From the NCBI GenBank assembly GCA_029261875.1, contig JAJDAL010000024.1, positions 62,001-126,000 of the forward strand: a stretch of DNA of 64,000 bases, given 5' to 3'. This DNA is from Deltaproteobacteria bacterium. GTDB lineage: Bacteria > Myxococcota_A > UBA9160 > JAJDAL01. Below are positions 40,874 to 50,012 of the stretch, one piece after another. A program made the translations under genes and the position numbers. Under the pieces are notes generated by a model. That model was not told where the DNA came from. It saw only the letters and a list, made by a program, of their open reading frames with translations, and made no database searches. Numbering within the stretch: position 1 is the stretch's first letter; each line of letters begins with the position of its first letter.

Positions 40874-42019
40874 TCAGAAGCCCAGCTGCTTGGCGAGGTA
40901 GTGCATCATGGTCTCATCCGCCCCGCCCCCGATGCTCACGAGTCGTGAATCGACGAAGGCGCGCCCCGCCATACTTTCCTTCATGTACCCGTACCCTCCG
41001 TGAAACTGAATGCATTCGTCCGCGACCTGGCGCGAGACCCGGCCACAGAACAGTTTCGCCATGCTGATCAGCTGCGTCGCATCCCGGCCCGCCACACGCT
41101 CTTCCACGCAAGCGCGCACGAGCTGCCGGGCCGCCGTGATCTGGGTCCAGAGTTCGACCATCTTGAATTGGGTGTTCTGCATCTTGGCCAGGGTTTTCCC
41201 GAAGAGCTTCCGCTCTTCCGCCCATTTGCGGGTCTCTTCCCAGAGATGCGCGGAACCCGCGATGGTGCTCACGCACGCCACCAGGCGTTCGTCCTGGAAT
41301 TGCATCATCTGTTGCTGAAAACCGCGACCGATCTCCCCGATCGTGTTCGAAACCGGCACGCGCACATCTTCGAAGAAAAGCTGGCCCGTGTCGGATCCCA
41401 GGTTCCCGATCTTGTCGAGCAGGTCGTAGCGGAAACCCGGGACATCCGTCGGAACGATGATCTGCGAGAATCCCCCGTAGCCCCCGTCCGGATCCGAAAC
41501 GGCCAACAGACACAGCCAATCCGCCGTCGCGGCGTTGGTGATGTAGATCTTCGAGCCGTTGATCACCCAATCGTCGCCGTCGCGCACCGCACGGGTCTTG
41601 ATCCCGGCCACGTCGGAACCCGCATCGGGCTCCGTCACCGCAATGGCGGAAACCATCTCGCCCGCAATCGACGGCACCAGGTATTTCTGTTTGAGTTCGT
41701 GGCTCCCGAATTGCGCCAGAGACGGCGTCGCCATATCGGTATGGACGCTGATCCCCATGGTGACGCCCGCGTTGTCCGCCCGGCCGATCTCTTCGAACAT
41801 GACCGCGGAATAGGACCAATCCAGGCCCGCCCCCCCGTAAGCGGGGTCGTAGCGCAGGCCCAGCATCCCCAGGTCCCCCATCTTCTTGTAGAGCGACGTG
41901 TCGAAGCGACCCATCTCGTCGAATTCCCGGGCGCGGGGCCGGAGCTCTTCCTCGACGAACTTGCGCACGGTTTCGCGAAACAGTTCGTGCTCGGGAGTGG
42001 AATACAGATCGTTGGCCAT
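40874..42019 (-). CDS. Acyl-CoA dehydrogenase, long-chain/isovaleryl type
   Basis: 381 residues, full-length homomeric type. It shows VSAIAVTEPDAGSDVAGIKT, GSKIYITNAATADWLCLLAV, FQDERLVACVSTIAGSAHLW with the glutamate that serves as base in long-chain and isovaleryl-CoA dehydrogenases, IQFHGGYGYMKESMAGRAFV and the final SRLVSIGGGADETMMHYLAK. It oxidises an acyl-CoA at C2-C3. Next to carboxylase and AtuA-like genes across the divergent promoter it could act as a citronellyl-CoA or isovaleryl-CoA dehydrogenase, but specificity is inferred from context only. Confidence 0.88.
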   Translation of the reverse strand: MANDLYSTPEHELFRETVRKFVEEELRPRAREFDEMGRFDTSLYKKMGDLGMLGLRYDPAYGGAGLDWSYSAVMFEEIGRADNAGVTMGISVHTDMATPSLAQFGSHELKQKYLVPSIAGEMVSAIAVTEPDAGSDVAGIKTRAVRDGDDWVINGSKIYITNAATADWLCLLAVSDPDGGYGGFSQIIVPTDVPGFRYDLLDKIGNLGSDTGQLFFEDVRVPVSNTIGEIGRGFQQQMMQFQDERLVACVSTIAGSAHLWEETRKWAEERKLFGKTLAKMQNTQFKMVELWTQITAARQLVRACVEERVAGRDATQLISMAKLFCGRVSRQVADECIQFHGGYGYMKESMAGRAFVDSRLVSIGGGADETMMHYLAKQLGF

Positions 42020-42028
42020 GGGGGTTTC

Positions 42029-42808
42029 CTATTGCTCGTCCGAACCGCCGGCCCAAATCGCCTTGCGCTTCTGGATGAAGGCCTTCATCCCCTCCGCGGC
42101 TTCGTCGCTGCGGAAGAGATCCGCCGAAAGCGTCGAGGTCCACTGAAAGGCGTCCTTCTGGGACATGCGGGGAACTTCGTAGACCAAGCGCTTGGCGAAA
42201 CCCAGCGCGTTGGGCCCGCCTTTTCGCACGTCGGCCAGCACTTCATCGATCGCGCGATCGAGCTCCGCGGCCGGAACCGCGCGATTGATGAGCCCCAACT
42301 CGACGGCGCGTTGGGCGCTGAAACGGTGACCGCGCAAGAACGCCTCCATGGCTTCGCCGGGCCGCATCTTCGGCAAACACACGACGGAGATGATGGCCGG
42401 AGCGACACCGAGACGAACTTCCGTAAATCCAAACTTGGCGTCTTCGGAGGCGACGGAGATATCGAGTGCGGCGGCGAGACCATTGCCCCCACCCACCACG
42501 TGCCCCGCGATGCGACCGATGACCGGTGTGGGTGAGGTTTGAATTTCGTACAGCAGCTCTTCGAAGCCCCCCATTCCCGTCGTCGCTTTGCCCGTGCTGC
42601 CCGAGCGTTCCTTCAAGTTGGCACCGGCGCAGAAGGCGGGCCCTTCGTTGGTGACGACCAGCGCGCGAATTGCCGAGTCCGCGTTCGCCGCGGCGACCGC
42701 GTCCCGCAGCCCCTGCACCAGGCCGACGCCCAGGGCGTTGCGATTCTCGATATCGACGAGCGTCGCGGTCATGACGCCGTCCGCTTGCTCGACCCGAACC
42801 TGGCTCAC
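42029..42808 (-). CDS. Enoyl-CoA hydratase/isomerase family protein
   Basis: 259 residues. Crotonase fold: oxyanion-hole loops GPAFCAGANLKERSG and GHVVGGGNGLAAALDISVAS, and the acidic residue in FGFTEVRLGVAPAIISVVCL in one of the two usual catalytic positions. It hydrates an enoyl-CoA or a related unsaturated CoA ester. First gene of the minus-strand operon that continues with acyl-CoA dehydrogenases, divergent from the carboxylase operon. In acyclic terpene degradation a hydratase of this family acts on the carboxylated product (3-methylglutaconyl or isohexenylglutaconyl CoA), which would fit. Confidence 0.88.
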   Translation of the reverse strand: MSQVRVEQADGVMTATLVDIENRNALGVGLVQGLRDAVAAANADSAIRALVVTNEGPAFCAGANLKERSGSTGKATTGMGGFEELLYEIQTSPTPVIGRIAGHVVGGGNGLAAALDISVASEDAKFGFTEVRLGVAPAIISVVCLPKMRPGEAMEAFLRGHRFSAQRAVELGLINRAVPAAELDRAIDEVLADVRKGGPNALGFAKRLVYEVPRMSQKDAFQWTSTLSADLFRSDEAAEGMKAFIQKRKAIWAGGSDEQ

Positions 42809-42848
42809 GAGCTCCCCCTACGCGTTCTTGTCCACCGGTGACAGGAAC

Positions 42849-42887
42849 GGTAATATTGATTGCATCTCATTACCCTATATGTTACCC
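42849..42887. promoter_or_regulatory. Inverted and direct repeats in the divergent catabolic promoter
   Basis: GGTAAT (42849-42854) and ATTACC (42869-42874) form an inverted repeat with 14 bases between, and TTACCC occurs twice in direct orientation at 42870-42875 and 42882-42887. They lie between the enoyl-CoA hydratase and carboxylase genes and are plausible binding sites for the TetR protein encoded at 48295-48951. Confidence 0.45.
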
Positions 42888-42948
42888 ATCCGACCGGCAG
42901 ATGCACCATCTTACGCGGGCCCACCCCGTCTTAAGGAATGGAACCTTC

Positions 42949-44601
42949 ATGCAACCCCTCCTCGCCCCCCCGCTTCGCTCGAGCCTCGATACGAGATCTC
43001 CGGAATTCGCCGAGAACCGCAGCACCATGTTGGAAAAACTGGCCGAGATCGATCAGCTCCTCGACGAAGCCGAGGCCGGCGGCGGCCCCGCCGCCCACGA
43101 ACGCCTGGCCAAACGCAACAAGCTCCCGGTGCGCGAGCGCATCGCCCTGGTGCTCGACCCCGATAGCCCCTTCCTCGAACTCAGTCCGTTGGCGGGATAC
43201 AACTCGGATTACGCCATCGGAGGCGGAGCGGTACTGGGCATCGGTGTCATCGCCGGCGTCGAGTGCGTGATCTTCGCCAACGATCCCACGGTGCTGGGCG
43301 GCGCCCTCACCCCTTACGTGGCCAAGAAGTGGATGCGCGCCCTCGAGATCGCGCGCGACAACCGCATCCCCTACGTGAGCTTCGTGGAATCCGCCGGCGC
43401 GGACTTGCGCATGGATCCGCCCGAGGAAGGCCAGAAGAAACGCCGCAAGCCGGCCAAGACGAATCATTTCGCCGAGACCGGCCGCTTCTTCTACGAAATG
43501 ATCGAGCTCTCGAAGCTCGACATTCCCTCGGTTTGCGTGGTGTTCGGATCTTCTACCGCGGGCGGCGCGTACCAACCCGGGATGTCGGATTACAACGTCG
43601 TGATTCGCGAGCAGTCGAAGATCTTCCTGGCAGGTCCTCCGCTCGTGAAGATGGCGACGGGCGAAGATTCCGACGACGAGACCCTGGGCGGCGCCCAGAT
43701 GCACGCGGAAGTCTCGGGTCTCGGTGAGTACTTTGCCGAAGACGAACGCGACGCCTGCCGCTTGTGCCGCGAAGTGGTGTCGCACCTCAATTGGCGCAAG
43801 CCGGGTCCTCCGCCGAGCTTGCGTGCCGACGATCCGTTGCTCGATTCCGAAGAATTGCTGGGCCTGGTGAGCCCGGACCTGCGACGTCCCGTAGACGTAC
43901 GCGACTTGATCGGACGCGTCGTGGACGGGTCCCGTTTCGAAGAGTTCAAGCCCCGCTACGGCAACACCCTGGTGTGCGGCTGGGCGGGCGTCGAGGGCTA
44001 CCCGGTGGGAATCCTGGGAAACAACGGTGTGCTCACGCCCCAGGCTGCAGAGAAAGCCGCGCACTTCATTCAGCTCTGCAATCAGATCGACGTGCCCCTG
44101 CTGTTCTTTCAAAACCTGACGGGCTTCGTGGTCGGACGCGACTTCGAACAGGCGGGCATCATCAAGAAGGGTTCGCAGATGATTAACGCGGTCACGAACT
44201 CCACGGTTCCCCACATCACGTTGATCTTCGGGGCCTCCTACGGCGCGGGCACGTACGCGATGTCCGGGCGCGCGTTCAACAACCGCTTCACCTTCATCTG
44301 GCCCACCGCGAAGATCGCAGTGATGGGAGGCAAACAGATCGCCGGGGTCATGTCGATCGTGCGCCGCGGCCAGGCCGCGCGCAAAGGCATTCCCTTCGAC
44401 GAAGAGATGGACGCCAAGATCGTCGAGGCGGTGGAGGCGATTCAAGAGAAGGGATCCGTGGCCCTCGAAGCCACCGGAGCCATCAGCGACGACGGCATCA
44501 TCGATCCGCGCGACACGCGCACGGTCCTGGGGATCTGTTTGTCCGTCGTGCGCAACCGGCCCATCGAGGGCGCCGAAGGATACGGGGTGTTCCGACTGTG
44601 A
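42949..44601 (+). CDS. Acyl-CoA carboxylase, carboxyltransferase (beta) subunit
   Basis: 550 residues from the ATG at 42949. Two crotonase-type halves are present: SSTAGGAYQPGMSDYNVVIR and KIFLAGPPLVKMATGED in the first, and QNLTGFVVGRDFEQAGIIKK, FGASYGAGTYAMSGRAFNNR and GGKQIAGVM in the second. These fit methylcrotonyl-CoA/geranyl-CoA/propionyl-type beta subunits. It moves CO2 from biotin to the acyl-CoA. The alpha subunit gene follows with a GTGA overlap. With the AtuA-like gene next, a geranyl-CoA or methylcrotonyl-CoA carboxylase is the leading guess; the sequence alone does not decide it. Confidence 0.88.
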   Translation: MQPLLAPPLRSSLDTRSPEFAENRSTMLEKLAEIDQLLDEAEAGGGPAAHERLAKRNKLPVRERIALVLDPDSPFLELSPLAGYNSDYAIGGGAVLGIGVIAGVECVIFANDPTVLGGALTPYVAKKWMRALEIARDNRIPYVSFVESAGADLRMDPPEEGQKKRRKPAKTNHFAETGRFFYEMIELSKLDIPSVCVVFGSSTAGGAYQPGMSDYNVVIREQSKIFLAGPPLVKMATGEDSDDETLGGAQMHAEVSGLGEYFAEDERDACRLCREVVSHLNWRKPGPPPSLRADDPLLDSEELLGLVSPDLRRPVDVRDLIGRVVDGSRFEEFKPRYGNTLVCGWAGVEGYPVGILGNNGVLTPQAAEKAAHFIQLCNQIDVPLLFFQNLTGFVVGRDFEQAGIIKKGSQMINAVTNSTVPHITLIFGASYGAGTYAMSGRAFNNRFTFIWPTAKIAVMGGKQIAGVMSIVRRGQAARKGIPFDEEMDAKIVEAVEAIQEKGSVALEATGAISDDGIIDPRDTRTVLGICLSVVRNRPIEGAEGYGVFRL

Positions 44602-46544
44602 GCTTCGACACGCTACTCATCGCCAACCGCGGAGAGATCGCACGGCGCGTCATCCGAAGTGCCCGGGCCATGGGAATCCGCTGTGTCGCGGTGTACGTCG
44701 ACGCGGACGCCGATGCTCCCCACGTCACCGAAGCCGATGAAGCGGTTCGCCTGCCGGATTCCTATCTCGATGGGAAAGCCATCCTGGAAGCCGCGCAGCG
44801 CGCGGGCGCCGGGGCGATTCATCCCGGATACGGCTTTCTCTCGGAGAACGCCGCCTTTGCGCGCGCCTGCGGTGAAGCGGGCATCGTTTGGGTCGGTCCT
44901 TCGCCGGAAGCGATCGAGCAAATGGGCGACAAGATTGCCGCCAAGGCGCTCGCGGTGGAAGTCGAAGTCCCCACGCTGCCTTCGTCCGAAGACGTTACCG
45001 CGGCGGCGGACGCCGTCGGTTTCCCGCTCCTGGTGAAGGCCGCTGCGGGCGGCGGCGGAAAGGGGATGCGCGTCGTCGAGCGCAGAGACGACTTGCAGGA
45101 AGCCGTCGCCGCGGCGAAGCGCGAGGCGCAGAGTGGCTTCGGCGACGACCGCGTATTCCTCGAGCGCTACGTCCAAAACTCGCGGCACGTCGAGATTCAA
45201 ATCCTGGGCGACAGTCAGGGCCAGCTGATTCACCTGGGTGAGCGGGAATGTTCGATCCAACGCCGCCACCAGAAAATCATCGAAGAGTCGCCGTCTCCGC
45301 GCGTGGACGACAGTCTGCGCGTCGCCATGGGGGATGCGGCCCTGCGCCTCGCGCGGGCACTCGGGTATCAGTCGGCCGGAACGGTGGAGTTCCTGGTGGA
45401 CGACGACAGCGGCGAATTTTTCTTCCTCGAAGTCAACACCCGCCTGCAGGTCGAACACCCGGTGACGGAAGCGGTTACGGGCATCGACCTCGTGCGCGAG
45501 CAGCTGCGCGTGGCCCAGGGAGAGCCGCTCGGCTTGACCCAAGAGCAGATTCGCTTTTCCGGCGCCGCCATCGAAGCACGCCTCTACGCCGAAGATCCCG
45601 CGGCGGGTTTTCTGCCCGCCACGGGAACCCTCGTGGCTTTCGACCCGGCGGAAACACCGAAGGTTCGCTGGGACTCCGGTGTCGTGCGCGGCAGCCGCAT
45701 CGGCACGCAGTTCGATCCCATGCTCGCGAAGGTGATCGCCCATGCGCCGACCCGTGCAGAAGCCGCCGGGCGTTTGGCCCTCGCACTCGAGCGCTGCCAT
45801 CTCGGCGGGGTCACGACCAATCGCGATTTCCTGGTCGCCACCCTGCGCACGGCGGAATTCCTCGCCGGCGACACGACGACGGATTTCATCGCGCGCGTGT
45901 CCCCCGCGTTGTCGCTGGCGCTCTCGGACGACGAACTCCGCCGCGTCGCGAGGACCGCAGCCCTCTGGATCCACGGCGAGAATCGCGCCGGCGCGAATGT
46001 CTTGAAACACGCGCCCGGCGCGTGGCGAAACGCGCGCCTTCCGGACGAAAAGGTGGAATTCGGGCTCGGAGAAGAGAGCATTGGCGTGTCCTACCGGCGC
46101 CTCCGAGATGGCAGCTTCGCGTTTTCCGACGGCGGCCGCGCAAGGCTGCACGCCTGGACCGACCGCACCCTCGATGCCGAAATCGACGGCCGACGCATCC
46201 GTTCGAACATCACCCGCGACCGCGACCGCATTCTCGTCCAGGGCGCGCGCGGCGACGTTCTGCTCGACATCCGCCCGCGCTTCGACCTCCCCGGTGCGGA
46301 ACAAGCCTCGGGCGGGCTCGTCGCTCCGATGCCCGGCAAGGTGCTGGAGGTGCGCGTGGCCGTCGGAGACACGGTCCGGGCGGGAGAAACGCTCGTCGTA
46401 CTCGAAGCCATGAAGATGGAACACCCCATGCGGGCACCGGAAGACGGAACCGTCGCGGAAGTCCGGGTGGCGGCCGGCGATCAAGTCGAAAACGGCGCCT
46501 TGTTGTTGGTCGTCGAACCCGCCGATGCAGGAGAATCTGAATGA
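44598..46544 (+). CDS. Acyl-CoA carboxylase, biotin carboxylase/carrier (alpha) subunit
   Basis: 648 residues from a GTG overlapping the beta-subunit stop. Residues 1-450 are biotin carboxylase (IANRGEIARRVIRSARAMGI, KAAAGGGGKGMRVV, HVEIQILGDSQGQLIHLGER, EVNTRLQVEHPVTEAVTG). The C-terminal 80 residues are a biotin carrier domain with the modified lysine K606 in VLEAMKMEHPMRAP. The domain order and length match MccA/AtuF-type alpha subunits. It carboxylates its own biotin with ATP and bicarbonate and feeds the upstream beta subunit. The next gene begins inside its stop (ATGA). Confidence 0.92.
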   Translation: MSFDTLLIANRGEIARRVIRSARAMGIRCVAVYVDADADAPHVTEADEAVRLPDSYLDGKAILEAAQRAGAGAIHPGYGFLSENAAFARACGEAGIVWVGPSPEAIEQMGDKIAAKALAVEVEVPTLPSSEDVTAAADAVGFPLLVKAAAGGGGKGMRVVERRDDLQEAVAAAKREAQSGFGDDRVFLERYVQNSRHVEIQILGDSQGQLIHLGERECSIQRRHQKIIEESPSPRVDDSLRVAMGDAALRLARALGYQSAGTVEFLVDDDSGEFFFLEVNTRLQVEHPVTEAVTGIDLVREQLRVAQGEPLGLTQEQIRFSGAAIEARLYAEDPAAGFLPATGTLVAFDPAETPKVRWDSGVVRGSRIGTQFDPMLAKVIAHAPTRAEAAGRLALALERCHLGGVTTNRDFLVATLRTAEFLAGDTTTDFIARVSPALSLALSDDELRRVARTAALWIHGENRAGANVLKHAPGAWRNARLPDEKVEFGLGEESIGVSYRRLRDGSFAFSDGGRARLHAWTDRTLDAEIDGRRIRSNITRDRDRILVQGARGDVLLDIRPRFDLPGAEQASGGLVAPMPGKVLEVRVAVGDTVRAGETLVVLEAMKMEHPMRAPEDGTVAEVRVAAGDQVENGALLLVVEPADAGESE

Positions 46545-48298
46545 CGGATCCGATTCGAATCGCGAACTGCTCGGGTTTCTTTGGCGACCGACTTTCCGCC
46601 GCGCGCGAAATGGTCGAAGACGGACCGATCGACGTATTGACCGGCGATTGGCTCGCGGAACTCACCATGTTGATCCTCGCGCGCACGCGCATGAAGCGCC
46701 CCGAAGCCGGCTACGCGCGAACGTTCGTCATGCAGATGGAACAAGTGATGGGGAGCTGCCTGGATCGCGGCATCAAGGTGGTCTCCAACGCGGGCGGGTT
46801 GGCACCCGACCGTTGTGCCGAAGCCGTCGCGGAAGTCGCCAACCAACTCGGCCTGAATCCGAAGATCGCCTACGTGCAGGGCGACGATCTCATGGGGCGG
46901 ATCGGCGACCTCGTGGCCTCCAATCAATTGACCCATTTCGAAACCGGCGAGCCCATCAAAGAGACATCGAAATATCTGACCGCCAATGCGTATCTGGGAT
47001 GCTGGGGAATCGCGGAAGCCCTCGCGGACGGAGCCGACATCGTGATCACCGGGCGCGTGACCGATGCCGCCGTGGTGTGCGGCCCGGCGGCTTGGCATCA
47101 CGGTTGGGAGCGAACCGATTGGAACGCACTCGCGGGTGCCGTTACCGCGGGACACGTGATCGAGTGCGGCCCCCAAGCGACCGGGGGGAACTACTCCTTC
47201 TTCACGGAAGTCGAAGGCATGACGCGCACGGGTTTCCCCTGGGCGGAGGTCGCCGCCGATGGTTCGTCGATCATCGGAAAACACGACGGAACCGGCGGCG
47301 AAGTTTCCATCGGAACCGTGACGTCTCAGCTGTTGTACGAAATCGGGGGGCCCGAATATTTCGGCCCGGACGTCACGACGCGCTTCGACACCATCGAACT
47401 CGAGCAAGTGGCGAAAGACCGCGTGCGCATGCACGGCATCCAGGGCGAACCGCCGCCCTCGACCCTGAAAGTCTGCATGAACCGCGCGGGCGGTTTCCGC
47501 AACGACATGAGCGTCTGTTTGACGGGGCTCGACATCGAGGCGAAGGCCCAGCTCGTAGAAGAGGCGTTCTGGCGGGCGTGCCCGCTCGACCCCGAAGACT
47601 TCGCTCAGGTGACCACGCGACTGATGCGGACCGATCGCCCGGATCCCGCCTCCAACGAAGAGGCCGTGGCGATCTGGCGCATCAGCGTCAAGGATCCGGA
47701 CGAAAGGAAAACCGGGCGCGCGTTCTCCAACGCCGTCACGGAACTCGCCCTGGCCACGATTCCCGGCTTCTTCGGCGTGGGGGGCGGCCCTTCCGCCGGT
47801 CGACCATTCGGCGTGTACGAACCCGCGTGTGTTCCCGCGGACATCGTTCCCCAGGAGGTCGTCGCCCTCGGCGGTAAACGCAAGTCGGTCAGTTCCGTGA
47901 TTCCAGCCGGCGCGGTTTCCGTCCAGGCCCCCGCCGGACCCGCCGCCGCCCTACCGGGTGGGCCCACGCGCCGCGCCCCCTTGGGCAGCGTCGCGGGCGC
48001 GCGCTCCGGAGACAAGGGAGGCAACGCGAATCTCGGCGTCTTCGTCCGAGACGATGCCGCGTGGGCGTGGCTCGATGAATTCCTCAGCACCGATCGATTG
48101 CAGGAATTGCTTCCCGAGGTTCGCGACTTCAAGGTCGACCGTTATCGCTTCCCGGCCCTGCGGGCGTTGAATTTCGTGATCCACGGATTGCTCGAGGAAG
48201 GCGTTGCGGCCGCGACGCGCCAGGATCCTCAAGCCAAGAGCCTCGGTGAATGGCTGCGCGCACGCGTGGTCGAGATCCCCGGGGCGATTCTTCCGTGA
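46541..48298 (+). CDS. AtuA-like protein (DUF1446 plus C-terminal domain)
   Basis: 585 residues. The N-terminal 450 residues match the AtuA/DUF1446 family: RIANCSGFFGDRLSAAREMV, VLTGDWLAELTMLILARTRM, KVVSNAGGLAPDRCAEAVAE and VITGRVTDAAVVCGPAAWHH. Residues 475-580 form the small C-terminal domain (VAGARSGDKGGNANLGVFVR). AtuA is required for acyclic terpene (citronellol/geraniol) catabolism in Pseudomonas, where its reaction is not established. It is encoded inside the carboxylase operon with 4 bp overlaps on both sides. This gene is the strongest hint that the locus degrades a branched isoprenoid-type acid. Confidence 0.85.
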   Translation: MTDPIRIANCSGFFGDRLSAAREMVEDGPIDVLTGDWLAELTMLILARTRMKRPEAGYARTFVMQMEQVMGSCLDRGIKVVSNAGGLAPDRCAEAVAEVANQLGLNPKIAYVQGDDLMGRIGDLVASNQLTHFETGEPIKETSKYLTANAYLGCWGIAEALADGADIVITGRVTDAAVVCGPAAWHHGWERTDWNALAGAVTAGHVIECGPQATGGNYSFFTEVEGMTRTGFPWAEVAADGSSIIGKHDGTGGEVSIGTVTSQLLYEIGGPEYFGPDVTTRFDTIELEQVAKDRVRMHGIQGEPPPSTLKVCMNRAGGFRNDMSVCLTGLDIEAKAQLVEEAFWRACPLDPEDFAQVTTRLMRTDRPDPASNEEAVAIWRISVKDPDERKTGRAFSNAVTELALATIPGFFGVGGGPSAGRPFGVYEPACVPADIVPQEVVALGGKRKSVSSVIPAGAVSVQAPAGPAAALPGGPTRRAPLGSVAGARSGDKGGNANLGVFVRDDAAWAWLDEFLSTDRLQELLPEVRDFKVDRYRFPALRALNFVIHGLLEEGVAAATRQDPQAKSLGEWLRARVVEIPGAILP

Positions 48299-48951
48299 GT
48301 CAGCCCCAGCCCGAACCGGAAACGGCGCGCATGCGTTTCCCCGGCGTTCGCCCGCCCAAGCCACTGCTTGCAGCGGAAACCGAAAGCCGGCTGACGGTTC
48401 GCCAGCGCAAACTGCTCGACCAACTCGAAGCGCTGGTCGCGAGTGAAGGACTGGCGGAACTCACCATGGCGGAGATCGCCGCCCAGGTGAACTGTTCCCT
48501 GCGCACGCTGTACGGCATTGCGCCCAGCAAGGACGAACTGGTACTCGCCGTCGTGGACCGTCGCCTGCGCCGCATCGGGCGCGCGGCCATCGGACAGCTC
48601 GACGCGACGTTGGCGCCCTTGGATGCGCTGCGCGCATACCTGCGCGCCACGAACGAGGCCGTGCAACCCACGACCTTCGCCTTCGCGCGCGACTTCGCCC
48701 AGGTGTCCGGTGCCAAGCAGCTGCTCGACGCCCACGAGGGATATGTGATTGCGGTGACCCAGAGCCTGCTCGACCGCGCGGTGACCGAAGGCGACATCGC
48801 ACCGGTCGACACCACCTCCCTCGCCCACGTACTCGGCAGCCTCGGCCGCGAGTTTGGACGTCCCGAAGTTTCCGAAGCCGCCGCCGAATCCCCCAAGGCG
48901 ACCGCCGATGCGATTACCGAGATCCTCATCCGAGGTCTCGAGCGAGGCTGA
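48295..48951 (+). CDS. TetR-family regulator of the carboxylase operon
   Basis: 218 residues from a GTG overlapping the AtuA-like stop (GTGA); an ATG at 48331 is an alternative. The DNA-binding part reads LLDQLEALVASEGLAELTMA, EIAAQVNCSLRTLYGIAPSK and DELVLAVVDR, where the usual YxxF segment is YGIA. It probably controls its own operon and the divergent enoyl-CoA hydratase operon through the repeats at 42849-42887. Confidence 0.82.
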   Translation: MSQPQPEPETARMRFPGVRPPKPLLAAETESRLTVRQRKLLDQLEALVASEGLAELTMAEIAAQVNCSLRTLYGIAPSKDELVLAVVDRRLRRIGRAAIGQLDATLAPLDALRAYLRATNEAVQPTTFAFARDFAQVSGAKQLLDAHEGYVIAVTQSLLDRAVTEGDIAPVDTTSLAHVLGSLGREFGRPEVSEAAAESPKATADAITEILIRGLERG

Positions 48952-48956
48952 TCCGC

Positions 48957-50012
48957 ATGGGGTTGCGCGCAAAGTCCGTCTTCTCGCATCTGGCGCTGGT
49001 CGCGCTCGGGATCGTGCTCGCCCTGGCCCTCAGTGAAGGCGCCCTGCAACTCGGGGCCCGCTACCTCTCGGACTCGGGTCGAGAGAATCTTCGCAGCCTC
49101 GTTTCCGGCCGTACCCGCATCCTGTGTGTCGGTGACTCCAACACCTACGGTCTCTACCTCGAGCCCGAATTCGCCTACCCCGAACAACTCGAAGCGCTCT
49201 GGAACCAGGTCTTGGACGAACCCGTCGAGGTGGTGAACTTCGGCTACCCGGGGTCGAACTCGTCCCTGATCCTCGCTCGGCTGCCCGACATGCTGCGCAA
49301 AGTATCCCCGGACCACGTGATCGTGCTGGCGGGCCTCAACGATTTCTGGTCGCAAGCCTTCGAGGCGACACCGGCTGGCGAGCCGCGTTTTTCCGAAAAA
49401 CTGTACGAAGCGTCTCGACTCTACCGACTGGCCCACCTGCTGCATCGAAGGTTGCAGCCGGTCGAGATCGAAATCCGCGCCGCGCAAAGACGGGTGGGAA
49501 CCCACGGCGAATTCCGGCTCGGAGACGCTGAATTCGTGCTGGAGTCGTCCCCCATGGGTTTGCCCGGGCAACGCAAGACGCTGGACGAGAACCTCGGGAG
49601 CATCGCGCAAGTGGTTCGCGACTACGGCGCCGACGTCAGCTTCCTCACCTACGCGTCGAACCACCTGCTGTACGGTGCGGCGAATTCTTCCATCCGCAAG
49701 GCCGCGACGCGTTTCGGAGTTCGCTTGATCGAGCTGGATCCCGTATTCGAAGCCGGCTGCGCGGGCCAAACCGGCGCTTGGGGGGCCGCGCTCGCGACGT
49801 CCATCCTTCCCGACCCCAGTGGACGACCGGCGGTCGCTGCGGACGAGGCCTGCCCGGAACTCTTCTTCGCCGATCAACACCCCACCGCGCTCGGCTATTT
49901 CGCGGTGGCCCAGACGATCCTGCGCGCGCTGCATCCGGAGCCAACCGCAGCGCTTCCGGGCGCCGCGGAGATCGAACGCGAGAGTCGGAGAAAGGTGTTC
50001 CCCGCGGACTAG
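48957..50012 (+). CDS. SGNH/GDSL-family hydrolase, membrane anchored
   Basis: 351 residues. A hydrophobic N-terminal segment (LALVALGIVLALALSEGALQ) anchors it, and the SGNH blocks follow: GDSNTYG with the nucleophilic serine, NFGYPGSNSS, VLAGLNDFW and the final ADQHPTALGY with Asp and His. Such enzymes are esterases, often acetyl esterases on polysaccharide or peptidoglycan at the cell surface. It follows the TetR gene by 5 bp but its function appears unrelated to the carboxylase. The stop shares CTAG with the convergent SnoaL-like gene. Confidence 0.8.
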   Translation: MGLRAKSVFSHLALVALGIVLALALSEGALQLGARYLSDSGRENLRSLVSGRTRILCVGDSNTYGLYLEPEFAYPEQLEALWNQVLDEPVEVVNFGYPGSNSSLILARLPDMLRKVSPDHVIVLAGLNDFWSQAFEATPAGEPRFSEKLYEASRLYRLAHLLHRRLQPVEIEIRAAQRRVGTHGEFRLGDAEFVLESSPMGLPGQRKTLDENLGSIAQVVRDYGADVSFLTYASNHLLYGAANSSIRKAATRFGVRLIELDPVFEAGCAGQTGAWGAALATSILPDPSGRPAVAADEACPELFFADQHPTALGYFAVAQTILRALHPEPTAALPGAAEIERESRRKVFPAD

